Assembly (NCBI GenBank): GCA_963971405.1
Contig: OZ020487.1
Location: 17,457,344 to 17,521,343, forward strand
Reading direction: 5' to 3'
DNA length: 64,000 nucleotides
Source of the DNA: Psococerastis gibbosa
Taxonomy: Eukaryota > Arthropoda > Insecta > Psocodea > Psocidae
Within the stretch, counting starts at the first letter, position 1. Every line of letters begins with the position of its first letter. The position numbers were made by a program, and so were the translations under genes. This document shows positions 8,884 to 18,954 of this stretch, piece by piece. Below the pieces are notes generated by a model. It did not search any database, was not told where the DNA came from, and worked only from the letters and a program-made list of their open reading frames with translations.

Positions 8884-8937
8884 ATGAAGGTTCGGTTTCA
8901 ACTAAGCTCCTCAACCCAAGGCGATGCCTTTTGTAGC
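8884..8937 (-). promoter_or_regulatory. promoter-like block upstream of the polymerase, shared with the 101-residue gene
   Basis: Read leftward: TACAAAA (plus positions 8929-8935), then about 30 bp later an initiator-like TTAGT (8901-8905), about 65 bp before the polymerase ATG. The whole block recurs almost base for base at 10,072-10,122. The spacing fits a variant TATA box plus initiator. The similarity continues upstream into ACCACCCAC and GATAGAT words (8941-8990 and 10,187-10,230). Confidence 0.55.
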
Positions 8938-9054
8938 GACGACCACCCACTAAGGATAGATGGTAAGGGTACAGGGATAGATTGTCCATCACGAAGCGGA
9001 TAATATGTTGTTAAGACACCATTCATTTTCTAACGATCGATTGCAACTAATGCA

Positions 9055-9444
9055 AAAACAAAAATCACTTTAGCTTACAATGGACTGTCAGCGAGGGGTA
9101 GATTTATTAATGGCTTGTTTGTTTGAACCATTAGACGGCTGTACAGAGTTATATGCACCTGGTGATTCACAACAGGTTTGAACCTGCACCCTGTTATTTG
9201 TTTACCAAATCAATACTTCCCTTCAACCTAAGTGTTGGATAGATTTACGAAAACAAAAATCACTTTAGCTTACAATGGACTGTCCGCGAGGGGTAGATTT
9301 ATTAATGTGTTGTTTGTCTGAACCATTAGACGGCTGTACAGAGTTATATGCACCTGGTGATTCACAACAGGTTTGAACCTGCACACGGTTAACTATTTAC
9401 CAAATCAATACTTCCCATAAACCTATGCTTCGGATAGATTTATT
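9055..9444. repeat. two tandem copies of a 195-bp unit with an internal palindrome
   Basis: AAAACAAAAATCACTTTAGC occurs at 9055 and 9250, and about 195 bp are repeated with few differences. Each copy contains the hyphenated palindrome CAGGTTTGAACCTG and the word GAGGGGTAGA, which resembles GAGGGGTAGC of the terminal array at 10.3-10.65 kb. No open frame fits. The array lies between the polymerase promoter block and the 3' end of the 101-residue gene. A regulatory or replication role is possible but unproven. Confidence 0.85.
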
Positions 9445-9712
9445 AAAATTAGCTAATGTACTCGTTTAATTATTTGATTTACATCATTTCATAGTCTATG
9501 ATTATAATAACCCTTCACCGTTCAAGTACTCGATTATGACTGAAGCAATAGCTTGTTTCTTTCAAACATTAGTTTTTAATACTCATCATCATCTAACTGT
9601 AAGCTTAAAACTAGTTATGAAATTAATAAAACAAGAACAAAAATATATATAGAAATTATTCATATATTTACATTATTTCTGTAGTTTACAATAATAATAC
9701 ATCATGAAATAT

Positions 9713-10018
9713 TCATTCTATGATCTGTAGGTTGACACTATTTTTTCCCCGATGGCTTGAAACGATAAGATACATCTCAGCTCCTGGAGTAACTTCACTT
9801 TGTTGAAAGGCTGGCAGATATTGTTGAGGCACAAAACATTCCACGACTTCTTTTTCCAATCCTCGCAGTATGACTTTTACAGCTGGTCCATATTCTGTTT
9901 TTTCGATTTGCACTATTTTCAATATTAGGTATTTAACTCCAATCACTAGTTTTCGCATTGGTATGGTAGGCCCGGCTACTTGGTTGATGGCATTAACTTT
10001 ATTGAATAGAGATGTCAT
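9713..10018 (-). CDS. small 101-residue Polinton protein, possibly OB-fold/ssDNA-binding
   Basis: ATG at 10,016-10,018, 101 codons, stop at 9713. The sequence alternates short hydrophobic strands with charged turns: a start region with KVNAINQVAGP, a KYLILKIVQIEKTEYGPAVKV core, then a VECFVPQQYLP segment and C-terminal strands. Small proteins with a comparable KTxYG core occur in many invertebrate Polintons; I infer, without proof, an OB-like nucleic-acid-binding fold acting with the polymerase. The gene is supported by a start about 65 bp downstream of the same promoter-like block that precedes the polymerase. Function not established. Confidence 0.62.
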   Translation of the reverse strand: MTSLFNKVNAINQVAGPTIPMRKLVIGVKYLILKIVQIEKTEYGPAVKVILRGLEKEVVECFVPQQYLPAFQQSEVTPGAEMYLIVSSHRGKNSVNLQIIE

Positions 10019-10071
10019 GTTGTAAGATTATACAATTTTACTTATAAAGTGGTATTACTTGAGTCTTGAAT

Positions 10072-10122
10072 GAAGGTTTGGCTTCAACTAAGCTCCTCAA
10101 CCCAAGGCGATGCCTTTTGTAA
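10072..10122 (-). promoter_or_regulatory. promoter-like block upstream of the 101-residue gene
   Basis: Near-identical to 8884-8937: variant TATA TACAAAA on the minus strand (10,115-10,121) and initiator-like TTAGT (about 10,087-10,091), 55-70 bp before the ATG. Its retention in two places while neighbouring sequence has diverged suggests function rather than simple duplication. Confidence 0.55.
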
Positions 10123-10125
10123 CGA

Positions 10126-10301
10126 CACATTTGGAACATTCTAGATGTACGCTGTACTACGGGGAGGGGGGGGGGGGTGCGTCATAGACCACCCACCTGG
10201 TACAGAGATAGATAGACAACGGGATAAGCACGGCGGGGTACAAAGACCACCCACGAAGAAGAAAGAAGAAGAAGAAAGAAATGTTTTAATTCAATTAACA
10301 C

Positions 10302-10338
<37 letters not shown>

Positions 10339-10680
10339 AGACCACCCACGAGGGGTAGCATGACGGGGGGGTGAAAAAAAAAAAAAAAAAAAAAAAAATA
10401 GACCACCCACGAAGAAGAAAGAAGAAGAAGAAAGAAATGTTTTAATTCAATTAACACCAAAAAAAAAAAAAAAAAAAAAATAAATAAAATAAATTAGACC
10501 ACCCACGAGGGGTAGCATGACGGGGGGTGGAAAAAAAAAAAAAAAAAAAAAAATTAGACCACCCACGAGGGGTAGCATGACGGGGGGTGGAAAAAAAAAA
10601 AAAAAAAAAAAAATCAGACCACCCACGAGGGGTAGCACGACGGGGGGTGGGGTAGCTCGACGGGGGGTGGGGTAAGCGCC
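10126..10680. repeat. homopolymer-rich terminal tandem array
   Basis: Two unit types alternate with poly(A) tracts of about 20-30 bases. Type i is a GAAGAAGAAAG stretch followed by TTTTAATTCAATTAACACC (10,253 and 10,409, period about 156). Type ii is ACCACCCACGAGGGGTAGCA plus a G-run (10,341, 10,498, 10,558 and 10,618, period 60 for the last three). It marks the right edge of the Polinton and probably belongs to its terminal region. The poly-Phe and poly-Pro frames read from it are artefacts. Assembly length is doubtful. Confidence 0.85.
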
Positions 10681-10717
10681 AGAAACCCCCTTTCTATACT
10701 ACTTTAATATATTGAGG

Positions 10718-10850
10718 TGGACCCCCCCCCCCCCCCTTGAGGGATCTGAAATTTAACCATAAATTATTTACTATGAAATTCCACATTATGTCTATCTACT
10801 AATTTATAAATTGGAAAGCATGTTCGAGCAAACTGGGACCGGTTCTTGTA
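10718..10850 (+). repeat. fragment of the ~830-bp inverted-end element (3' part)
   Basis: C-run, then GAAATTTAACCATAAATTAT, ATAAATTGGAAAGCATGTTC and GACCGGTTC, matching the right end of the element at 31,751-32,615. It is the first host repeat to the right of the Polinton and fixes the maximum extent of the latter. Confidence 0.75.
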
Positions 10851-11827
10851 TATAGTAGTAGCACCTTCTTCTCGATTGCCCAACCTACTCGGTCCAACCT
10901 ACTCGCTCCAACGAACCTCCGTCCTACGAGCACCCTCCTCGCTCTCCAATGCACTATGAAACAAAACAACAGCCACAAATATTATCATACAGTTCCTAAG
11001 AGCCACCGGCCTCTTCTTCAAGATTTAACTCCCCCCCCCCCCTCCCCACTACTTACACTACTCTACCACAAAATAATCGGTAAATATTCCCAATTTCCTA
11101 GCGCAAATCCCCAATAGGGACCCGCGCTTTAATAAAAAAAGTAAAAACAAAAACAAAAAAGTAGTAGCACTAGTAGATAGTTGTAAGTCAGTATTGTAGT
11201 TCTCAGGTTAGTAGTTGTTGCTTTGTTTAAATATTGTTTTTATTTCAAACTGTTTAGGGGCCCATCACGGGCCTGGCCTAACGGGCCCCATATTATTAAT
11301 GTATGATGAAGGAAATTTTTTGAAATATATTTACTTTACTTTAACCTAGGCGCTAGCTTGGGGAGGTTGCGTAGCCAGCCAGCTACCCAACTATGTAATT
11401 AAAACGGTCGTAACAACTCTGGTCTACGCTCTCATAGTCGCTGTGTGAACTGTCGCAGGGTACTATTTTTAAATTGCGGGAGGTGAGGAGCAATAAAATC
11501 AAACATGACTTATGGCCCAGTTGGATGGATATAGCAACGATGGTTTTCGGAGGGGCGGTCTGTTGTTTTGGCGGGGCCCGGCGGCGTCACCCCCCAACCG
11601 CAGCGTTCTTAGCCGGTCCAGACAGACAGTGCACATGTGCGCGGCTCATCCACATGTGTCCGAGGTCTCCAGCAGGGGGCGAGTGTCGGGTCTCTATCTC
11701 CCTGTTGATGACTATTACTATAATTATTTCATCTGCATGGAATTTCTTAATTAGGTGGATTTTAAGGCGATATCCTTTCATTTGTATAGCAGATGGTTTG
11801 TGTGGAAATGGTCCATAATAGTCCAGT
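10851..11827. other. unannotated stretch
   Basis: Contains C-runs (near 11,030), an A-rich patch (11,130-11,160) and a moderately GC-rich segment at 11,470-11,700 that stays open in several frames but shows no recognisable protein. No gene supported. Confidence 0.5.
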
Positions 11828-12239
11828 CAATGGCGGATTCAAAGGGGGGGGGGGGGTCACGGGGGTCATGACCTCCCCCTAAATAAATGAATTCATTAGA
11901 TCGAAAAATCTGGAAAAATTAACAATAAAAAAGAAAATAGTAATAATACAATATATAGCAGGCACTCTTTCATTCACTCGTCCACATCACTCCCCAGAAA
12001 TTATTGGCAGGCTGTCCTAAAATTCTTCAAGTAACTCTGTGTCCCAGTTTCTTCTGATAAGGAATTCCAAAACCTGTAGGGGCGTTTACTGCGAAGGAGA
12101 GATTCAAAAACATTTCGTTTTCACCTTAATTTTAAAAACCATATCTCGAGAGAGGGGGGGAGGGTTTAGACTACAAATACACATGCAACTTGTGACTCCC
12201 TCCTAAACTTTCCGCTGGATCCGCCCTTGAGTCCAGTTG
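11828..12239. mobile_element. hAT-like MITE, 8-bp TSD
   Basis: Ends CAATGGCGGATTCAAAGG and CTGGATCCGCCCTTG are imperfect inverted repeats. They are flanked by AGTCCAGT on both sides (11,820-11,827 and 12,240-12,247), an exact 8-bp duplication. A G-run follows the left end. Confidence 0.85.
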
Positions 12240-12247
12240 GTACATGA

Positions 12248-12912
12248 AACAAAAGTTTGGGGTTCGAAACTGGACATGAACCAACGGGTACCTTAGGTAC
12301 CTTCATAAGTTGGGGAAAACGTAACTGCCGGCCATTTTGTAGACCACAAACATCCCAAATACGGCAGTGGTCATGAGTTGGATCCACTAGTATACGATAA
12401 TTAATTTTAATATTGAATAGTGGCCAGTGAATACTGTCGAACTCACTATGATCTATTGTTAGTGGCGTAGCCACAATTTTTTTGGAGGTTTGGTTTTCAT
12501 GCAACGCCAATGAAAGTCTGCCCACTTATAAGTACCACGGACGACACAAAAAACAAACAAACATTGCAAACATATTCTTGAATTTCAATGAAGATTTGAA
12601 CTACCCGCGCATTTTTTCAAAATTCAAAACAATTGAATCAATAGGTGTTACTAGTTGATAAGTTAAATGACATTAATTCTGTCACGTTACACCTTGGGGT
12701 ATATTTATAATAATTTAATCCTATTATTCCCATTCCCGATGTTAAGTTAGTCTGTAAATGGCATAGTAGGGCCGTAGTCTGATAAACTACCAGTAATTAA
12801 GCTAACTGGTAGTTTCCAGGGGCGACGAGTAGTCAATATATAGCATTGTAATAATGCTCGGAAGGACTCTTTAGAAACCTAGGCCTATTTGTCCAATACA
12901 AACAACCCCATG
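12248..12912. other. unannotated stretch
   Basis: AT-rich with no recognised repeat or coding frame. A GTGGCGTAGCCACAATTTTT word near 12,462 may be a fragment of a G-tract MITE. Confidence 0.4.
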
Positions 12913-12920
12913 GATATCGG

Positions 12921-13084
12921 CAAGGCCGTAGCCAAGGGGGGGGGGGTTCATGGGGGTTCACCCCCCCCCCCCGAAATGAAATGGCTTGATACTAGATAGA
13001 ATCGGATTTTGAGAGGAAAAATAAAAACGACTATGTAATACCCAATGAAATTTCTAACCTAAATAAATCCTGGCTATGGCCTTG
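12921..13084 (+). mobile_element. hAT-like MITE (CAAGGCCGTAGCC family), 8-bp TSD
   Basis: 164 bp with ends CAAGGCCGTAGCC and GGCTATGGCCTTG, flanked by exact GATATCGG duplications (12,913-12,920 and 13,085-13,092). A G-run is followed at once by a C-run. The interior CTAGATAGAATCGGATTTTG is shared with the copies at 17,307 and 40,110. Confidence 0.92.
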
Positions 13085-13092
13085 GATATCGG

Positions 13093-13300
13093 ATCGGACA
13101 TTATTTGTATGGTCATTGAATTTACGAAAAACACTAGTGTTGAACTATATTCAATGGTATGGTTTTCGTATGAATTTTTGGCATACGTCCTCAATGTCAA
13201 CCTACCCCGGCTACAAGCGATATTGAACAAGCTCCATTGACCCAATGAAACGGCGAAAGCACTTAACCAAATCCATTATAGCATTAACATCAAGTGTCAT
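13093..13300 (+). repeat. interspersed family D, degenerate copy
   Basis: Shares GTATGAATTTTTGGC, the CAACCTACxCCGGCTACAAG segment and CTTAACCAA with copies at 29.5, 33.3, 51.5 and 52.5 kb. No coding frame; class unknown. Confidence 0.6.
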
Positions 13301-13610
13301 GTATACCTACAATATATTAGGGGGCTGGTGCAAAGTGCAGACGATGCAGCCAGACAGATATTTGGTAAGGGACTCGTTAATTTTGGAAACTGAGCCGGAC
13401 AAGCTCATTATCTGGAGGGAAGCTGGGTGTCTTGCGGTTGACCTAATACGACATTTTTCACGCTCCAGCTGCTATACGGCTCATCTGCATTGACGGTGTC
13501 TTCTCCCCGCGTAACGGATTCAGGTTCAGATGGCGGCGGTAACCCTTTGCCATCTCAAGAGCTGGCTTTTTGCGAGGGAGGATGTTAAAAGCTGTTAATA
13601 GGTTTTTTGT
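13301..13610. other. unannotated stretch
   Basis: No recognised feature; a short C-rich segment near 13,500-13,560. Confidence 0.4.
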
Positions 13611-14216
13611 TTTCCTATTTATACATAGTATAAGGACAGCTTTGTGAAGGTCGAAATTTTCGGTATTTCAGTGGATTTACACGTTTTGAAGGACCCCAAA
13701 AAAGTAGTTTTTACGAAATGTTTGTCTGTCTGTTTTTCTGTCTGTCTGTTCATCAATTTGCGGGCAAACTACTCAATGGAATTTGATGACATTTGGCATG
13801 TAGATTCAAAAAAAAAAAAACATACCACTGGTTTTTTTTTAAAGAAAAAAACAAAAAAATGCATAAATAAATTATTTCTCAAAAACGGCTACAACGATTT
13901 CATTTAAATTCACATATATTGTAGTCGTTATTAATGTTTACAAAGCGTGGTGGGTCTTCTTTTTCCTTCTGGGGACAAAAAAATAAAAAATAAAACAATT
14001 TTCATGAAAATGACCGAAAAATAATTTTTCTATGGGGCGTTCCTATCGATGCTTTCTAATTTCAGGTATGTCATGGTAAAGTTGAGGCAACCGAAATTTA
14101 ACCTTAGGACAATGGTTTACCATGGAACTAGCCTACTTCGATTATCTATCTCTGTACCTATAATAATAAATGAAATAATAGGAAAGCATGTACGGGTTCA
14201 CACGTACCGGTTCCTT
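13611..14216 (+). mobile_element. ~830-bp inverted-end element, internally deleted copy
   Basis: Begins near TTTCCTATTTATACATAGTA, includes the GGATTTACACGTTTTGA, CTGTCTGTCTG and AAAAACGGCTACAACGATTT landmarks and ends in GGAAAGCATGTACGGG with ACCGGTTCC. Collinear with 31,751-32,615 but shorter. Confidence 0.75.
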
Positions 14217-14269
14217 TATTAACGAACTAGTATTAGTTTATTGGGGTTATTTCTAGTTTTGTTTTTCAG

Positions 14270-14357
14270 TGTCTCCTGCTGTGATTCGGATCCTGAACCT
14301 GAGAACGGTGAACTCCAGTTCTGGAGATGGAAGCTGACGCTAGTTGTAATAAACTGA
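14270..14357 (+). other. candidate terminal exon (weak)
   Basis: A good acceptor-like tract (GTTTTTCAG ending at 14,269) is followed by a frame open for 29 codons to TGA at 14,355, with an acidic CCDSDPEPENGELQF stretch. No partner exon or homology recognised. Could be chance. Confidence 0.22.
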
Positions 14358-14792
14358 AAAATATTTTTACGCCTCATTTTCTTCTGTCTGACAGACAGGA
14401 AACAACTCCCATTAAAATTGTAATGCGCAGACGTAATAGGTAAGATGAGATCAACTTAAGAAAGGGGCGTCACAAATGGGTTGCTTTTCATTCTCTCTAA
14501 GTGACAGCACTGATTTTACATCAATGATGACTTAAAAGAGGTTCGCCGATATAATTTGTTCTATACTGTAGTCTGCAGACTCCCGAACAATATTATGGTG
14601 TATTGATGTCTATTTGTTAACTGAAGTCTAGTTTTATTATTTAAAAATCAATAGTAGAGTGTAGGTTATTATGCAACATGAAAGTTCCCAGTGGCATCAT
14701 CCTTGTTGGGGGTAATAAGTCATTTCACCTCACCTGCGGTAACGTGGAAAAGTCAGGGAAAATATAAAATTAAATTAAAAATTAAACAAATT
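14358..14792. other. unannotated stretch
   Basis: No recognised repeat or coding frame. Confidence 0.4.
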
Positions 14793-14978
14793 ATGCAGAG
14801 TAAAGGTACAGACTCTGACTTTCACCCGAAAGGTTGTTGGTTCGAGTCCCACACTTGCTCTATTTTCTGGCCATGCTTCGGAGGGCATGCAATGCAAGCG
14901 GTCCCGGGTCTTCCTAGTTGAGTGTAAGAGAGGGCTTTATATCCCTAACTCCACTAGGTTGACTTAGTAATAGAATTT
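14793..14978 (+). mobile_element. tRNA-derived SINE, copy 1
   Basis: GACTCTGACTTTCACCCGAA, B-box GGTTCGAGTCCC, GGCCATGCTTCGGAGGGCAT, GAGTGTAAGAGAGGGCTTTA and the CTAGGTT tail motif in family order. The A-box is degraded (AGAGTAAAGGTA). No (TTTA)n tail remains. Confidence 0.85.
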
Positions 14979-16808
14979 GTAGTAGTTGTTTAATTTAGGA
15001 GCCTATGTATTGTACCACTACTATACCAATTTAGGTTTCTCTCTCCGCCCCCCCCCCCACAGGTATCCCCAGTGACACCCCTGTCTACAAGGTCGAATGG
15101 ACGGCGCCGACTGTTTTGATAGCAGAGAGCGGGACCTAAACTCCTGAACACCCTGTGCGATTAGAAAAGAATTCCAGCCAGTGACCGTGGCGGACCTGTA
15201 TTGTGACAGGTAGTTTTTCGACCCTTGGCTCTCTTCACTAAGGGGCCCATAGCTTTAGGCAAGCTTGAAGGTCGGACAGCTTAAAAAACTCTAATAAAAA
15301 CCTTCATAATATTCAAAGAAAGCACCCGGAGTGAATCATTTTATAAGTCTCATCAAACCGTGACCTGGCCAACTTTATCCAGATTGACCCTTTGTAGGGG
15401 TTGATACCTGAAATCGCCCCCTAGACCCTACCTTGAACGTCCCGTTATTCCTAACAGTCCTTTCTTCGTTTTTTTTCTCTCCATCGGCCATCTGCTGGGA
15501 TCTTTCTGGTCTCTTTGTGGACCGTAGATTTGATAGCGCGGTAAATTTGATAGCCCCACTGGGATAGAAATGGTAGTTTTATCACTGTTTGGCTGGTACC
15601 ACTGCTCGGCATATGGCCAGCCTGCTCTTGGAGCTTTTTGTGATAAGCGCCTATGTGCAAACGGTCTGCTCTATTTCTGTCCCATGTTGACATAGCTAAA
15701 AGCTGTTGTTAATTCATAGTCTAGCACTTTAGTCTGATCCTCCAAACTGGTTTTTCTCGTTGCCATTGTTAGTGTTACTAGTGTCGAACTTCCTGGCTAT
15801 ATGACTATAACAGCATGATGGTATTTCTTGGAGATACAACAAAAAACTTAGCCCGTACTATTATTTATCCTTCTGTCGTCTGCACATTTACACCAATGGA
15901 AATGACTAACATTGACTAACTGAGTATAGTGATTTGTCTCATAAACTACATGAAGACATTTTCAATCTGATTTCATTACTAAACTAACTAACTAACTAAG
16001 TAACTAACTAAACTGAACCGGTTGCTTTCCCCAGATTTTTTTTAATGGATATTATTGATAATTCATACATTGCATGCCCTGCCATTGCTACTGCGTTGTA
16101 TTATATTGCTCAGCCCGTTTTAGACAATGGAATCGTCCCATCGATCAATTCGTGGCTTTGGGATAAGGAAAAGTCGAGGCAAACGAAATTTAACCTTATG
16201 ACAATTTCTTCCCGTTACTCATAACTATCAATTACGGTAACTATACTAGTTGATTACATTAGCATTTTTAATTACTATTTAGAATTACAGATTTAGAATG
16301 TACAATGGTAGCTTGTAGTGCGTACGTACAGTATATACGTATAACATATTTAATCATTTTTAGGCTATTATAAATTAGTTCGTAGCCCGCAGTTATTGAA
16401 GGAAGTATTTGTAAGTGTTAGTTATAGGTATTGAGTGATACCCTCGCACGCCGCTGTCATGGGGGGGGGGGGGTACTTCAGCGTCTACCTGGAAGGAAAA
16501 TTATAGCACAATCTTAACAATAACAAAAACCTAATAATATAAAACTTCATTATTTTCTTTTAAATTCATATACTTTCATTAATTACATTGCCATCAATCA
16601 TAGTTTATTATGTATTAGTTTAACATAAGTATACAATAATACGTTGTTTAGTTTAACTTAGTTAATTATAATTAATATTACTATAAGGTCAGTTTAGTTA
16701 AGTTTAGTTTAGATCACGTAGTGTTAGTCTTTTTTAATTCATTTCTTTATTATATTTAAGTTTCAATAAAACAGGGGTCCAGCGTGGGTTTATCCCTTAG
16801 GGCCCTTA
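14979..16808. other. unannotated stretch
   Basis: Contains a C-run (15,048), an imperfect AACT repeat (15,975-16,013), a fragment of the ~830-bp element (about 16,165-16,210) and a G-run (16,460-16,473). No gene supported. Confidence 0.5.
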
Positions 16809-16987
16809 GGCGGCTATTCCACTGGTCGATTTTCCGTCAAATGTGATTAAAAAGAGTCTGCTACCATATTATAACTTAATTTATAATAAATAAGTTAAGT
16901 ATCTACATAATAGTCTCCTTAAAACAAAACAAACAAAAAAAATCTCAAATCAAATTTGAAGTAAAATTGACCAGTGGAGTACCCGCC
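16809..16987. mobile_element. PIF/Harbinger-like MITE, TTA duplication
   Basis: Ends GGCGGCTATTCCACTGGTC and GACCAGTGGAGTACCCGCC are inverted repeats flanked by TTA (16,806-16,808 and 16,988-16,990). The TWA duplication and GG-start ends suggest PIF/Harbinger. Confidence 0.8.
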
Positions 16988-17306
16988 TTACCATGAGACA
17001 ATGTAATAATTTTAAAAACGTTTGTACAAAAGGATTCAACTATATTTCATTTCATTTCACCTACGTAAAAAAAAAAAAACACGAATTATTATTAATATTA
17101 TTAGGAAAGCATGGACGGGTTCCCTTGTACCGGTACTTTATTTATTGGGATGTTGTGGTCAGTAGCATGCCCCTCAGCCGCTCTTTCCCCAACCAATGTA
17201 GGTAATATACCTATTGGGGTTGGGTGGACCAAGGCCACATAGAATATTTTTCCTTTTGCGCCGCGTCTCTACCTGTATCTCCTCGACGAACTGGATCATT
17301 CCTGAC
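16988..17306. other. unannotated stretch
   Basis: Contains a short 3' fragment of the ~830-bp element at about 17,098-17,145 (GGAAAGCATGGACGGG with GTACCGG). Otherwise nothing recognised. Confidence 0.4.
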
Positions 17307-17489
17307 CAAGGCCGTAGCCTAGGGGGGGGTTCATGGGGGTTCAACCCCCCCCCCCCCCCCGAAATAATATCATTTCATACTAGAGAATCGGATTTTGAGG
17401 GGAAAAATTAAAACCACTATGTAATAGGCAATGAAATTTCTGAACCCCCCCCCCCCTTCCCCCCGAAAAAAATCCTGGCTACGGCCTTG
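17307..17489 (+). mobile_element. hAT-like MITE (CAAGGCCGTAGCC family), 8-bp TSD
   Basis: 183 bp, exact TTCCTGAC duplications (17,299-17,306 and 17,490-17,497). Ends CAAGGCCGTAGCC and GGCTACGGCCTTG. G-run, long C-run and a second C-run inside; interior shared with the 12,921 copy. Confidence 0.93.
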
Positions 17490-17497
17490 TTCCTGAC

Positions 17498-18184
17498 CAT
17501 GGAAAAATCACATAGGTTCCCTTCTTTTAACCAATTAGCACCTTGCAAATGTACAATAACACAGTACCTGCGAATGTATAGCCATCAAGTTAATGGACTA
17601 ATGTGTGTGGGCAATCGGTTAATTATTGTATAGTGGTACGGATTTAGCAGTTAGATTCATTAACACGTAATTGTGGGACGTGTCCGGCCGAGCTGGTCAC
17701 GACTGGGCTGACCCCCGTGACGTGTTTCTGGTACTTTATGGCACACGTCACGCCCTCTATCACAAATTACCGCGGGTTTTATTGTCAAATATTTAAGCCC
17801 TTTAATTACAGTGAACACCTCGCTATGCCGTTTCTTTTTGCCACGCTGCGCTCTTTCTGACTAAAATTTCAAATTTTAAATTATATAAATCATTTGGTAG
17901 TACGTTATGAACGATACACTGTATGTACCCAGCACTAAGTGTTTTTGCTTTCCTTTTATAAGATATAAGGCAAGCTTGGTAGAAATTTTAGATTTCGGTA
18001 TTTCAGTGGATTTACACAGGTTGAGGTCTTTTAGGAACAAAAAAAAAGTGGTTTTCTAAAATGTCTGTCTATATCTGTTGGTCTGTCTGTTCGTCAATTT
18101 GCGGACAAGCTACCTTCGATTTGATTATATTTTTAAATATAATTTTATTTATAATTTAATTATTGGAGTTTCTGTTTTGTCAGA
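17498..18184. other. unannotated stretch with a repeat fragment
   Basis: 17,955-18,140 is a 5' fragment of the ~830-bp element (AGATATAAGGCAAGC, GGATTTACACAGG and GTCTGTCTG landmarks). Nothing recognised in the rest. Confidence 0.5.
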
Positions 18185-18377
18185 ACATGATTGTAGAGTA
18201 GTGGTACGGACTCCAAATTTCACCTGAAAGGTTGTTGGTTCGAGTCCCACACTTACTACATTTTCTGGCCATGCTTCGGAGGGCTTTCCTAGTTGAGTGT
18301 AAGAGAGGGTTGTATAGCCCTAACTCCACTAGGTTGGCTTAGTAATAGAACAAAAAAGTCAATATTTATTTATTTTT
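18185..18377 (+). mobile_element. tRNA-derived SINE, copy 2
   Basis: A-box-like TAGAGTAGTGGTACGG, B-box GGTTCGAGTCCC, GGCCATGCTTCGGAGGGC, GAGTGTAAGAGAGGG and a TTTATTT tail. About 25 bp (GCATGTAAAGCAGG part) are deleted relative to copy 3. Confidence 0.9.
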
Positions 18378-18648
18378 TTACCATATTTATGTCAGGATTA
18401 AGGGATTTGGCAAGTAGGTTCACAAAAATCATAATATCTCGGGTCCATTTTTTCACATACCTTACTCGAATTTCTCAATAAATTTTTGATCATAGTCATA
18501 AATGAGACTATAGAAGAAGTAGAAAAAATGCGCCATTTCATTTTGATACTTAGTCTGCAGCCGGCACTAACACCGTTTGGCTACAGTTTCTCGAAGGGAA
18601 TATGTGAAGTTAGGCAAACCGTGTTAGCGCTGGCTACGTGCTATGTAT

Positions 18649-18946
18649 CAGGGACGCCGAGCTTTGAAAATTCTGGGGGGGGGGGGCAAGAATTCGGCAT
18701 TCTGGAAAGTATTAAAAAAATGCATTGGTAAATGGTTACTTAAATAACTATAATGCAGAAAACGTTGACCGACGTACGCTCGCTCTTTCTATAAAATTAT
18801 AGACTAAAGTTTATATCAAGGTTTGGTGCCTCTTCATCGCGAATGCTCTTTTCTTCTGGGGGGGGGGGGCGCTGCCCCCGCAGAAACTAATCTGCGGGGC
18901 AAGATTGACCGTACCCCCCCCCCCCCCCCCCAAGTCGGCGTCCCTG
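18649..18946. mobile_element. hAT-like MITE with G/C tracts, 8-bp TSD
   Basis: Ends CAGGGACGCCGA and TCGGCGTCCCTG flanked by exact CTATGTAT duplications (18,641-18,648 and 18,947-18,954). Contains two G-runs and one long C-run. Confidence 0.9.
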
Positions 18947-18954
18947 CTATGTAT

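Larger units (their letters stand above)
1..10715. mobile_element. Polinton/Maverick (adintovirus-like) element, right-hand portion
   Basis: Nine adjacent open frames without frame breaks form a gene set diagnostic of Polintons: packaging ATPase, adenain-like protease, penton-like and hexon-like capsid proteins and a protein-primed-type B-family polymerase, plus a PLA2 protein and a DUF8207-like protein. Genes are tightly packed and arranged in leftward, rightward and leftward blocks. The right end is placed at about 10.65-10.72 kb, where a homopolymer-rich tandem array gives way to a host repeat (10,718) that recurs elsewhere in the window. The left end and the rve integrase expected from the family are not in the window. 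Intact frames suggest a young insertion or a still functional element. The exact terminus and 6-bp target duplication could not be fixed. Confidence 0.9.

Noticed and set aside
9055..9444. CRISPR-like array
   Set aside because: Only two long, adjacent, spacer-free copies in a eukaryotic element; a simple tandem duplication.
10182..10638. Minus-strand frames rich in Phe and Pro
   Set aside because: Produced by poly(A) and C/G runs of the tandem array; no real protein composition.
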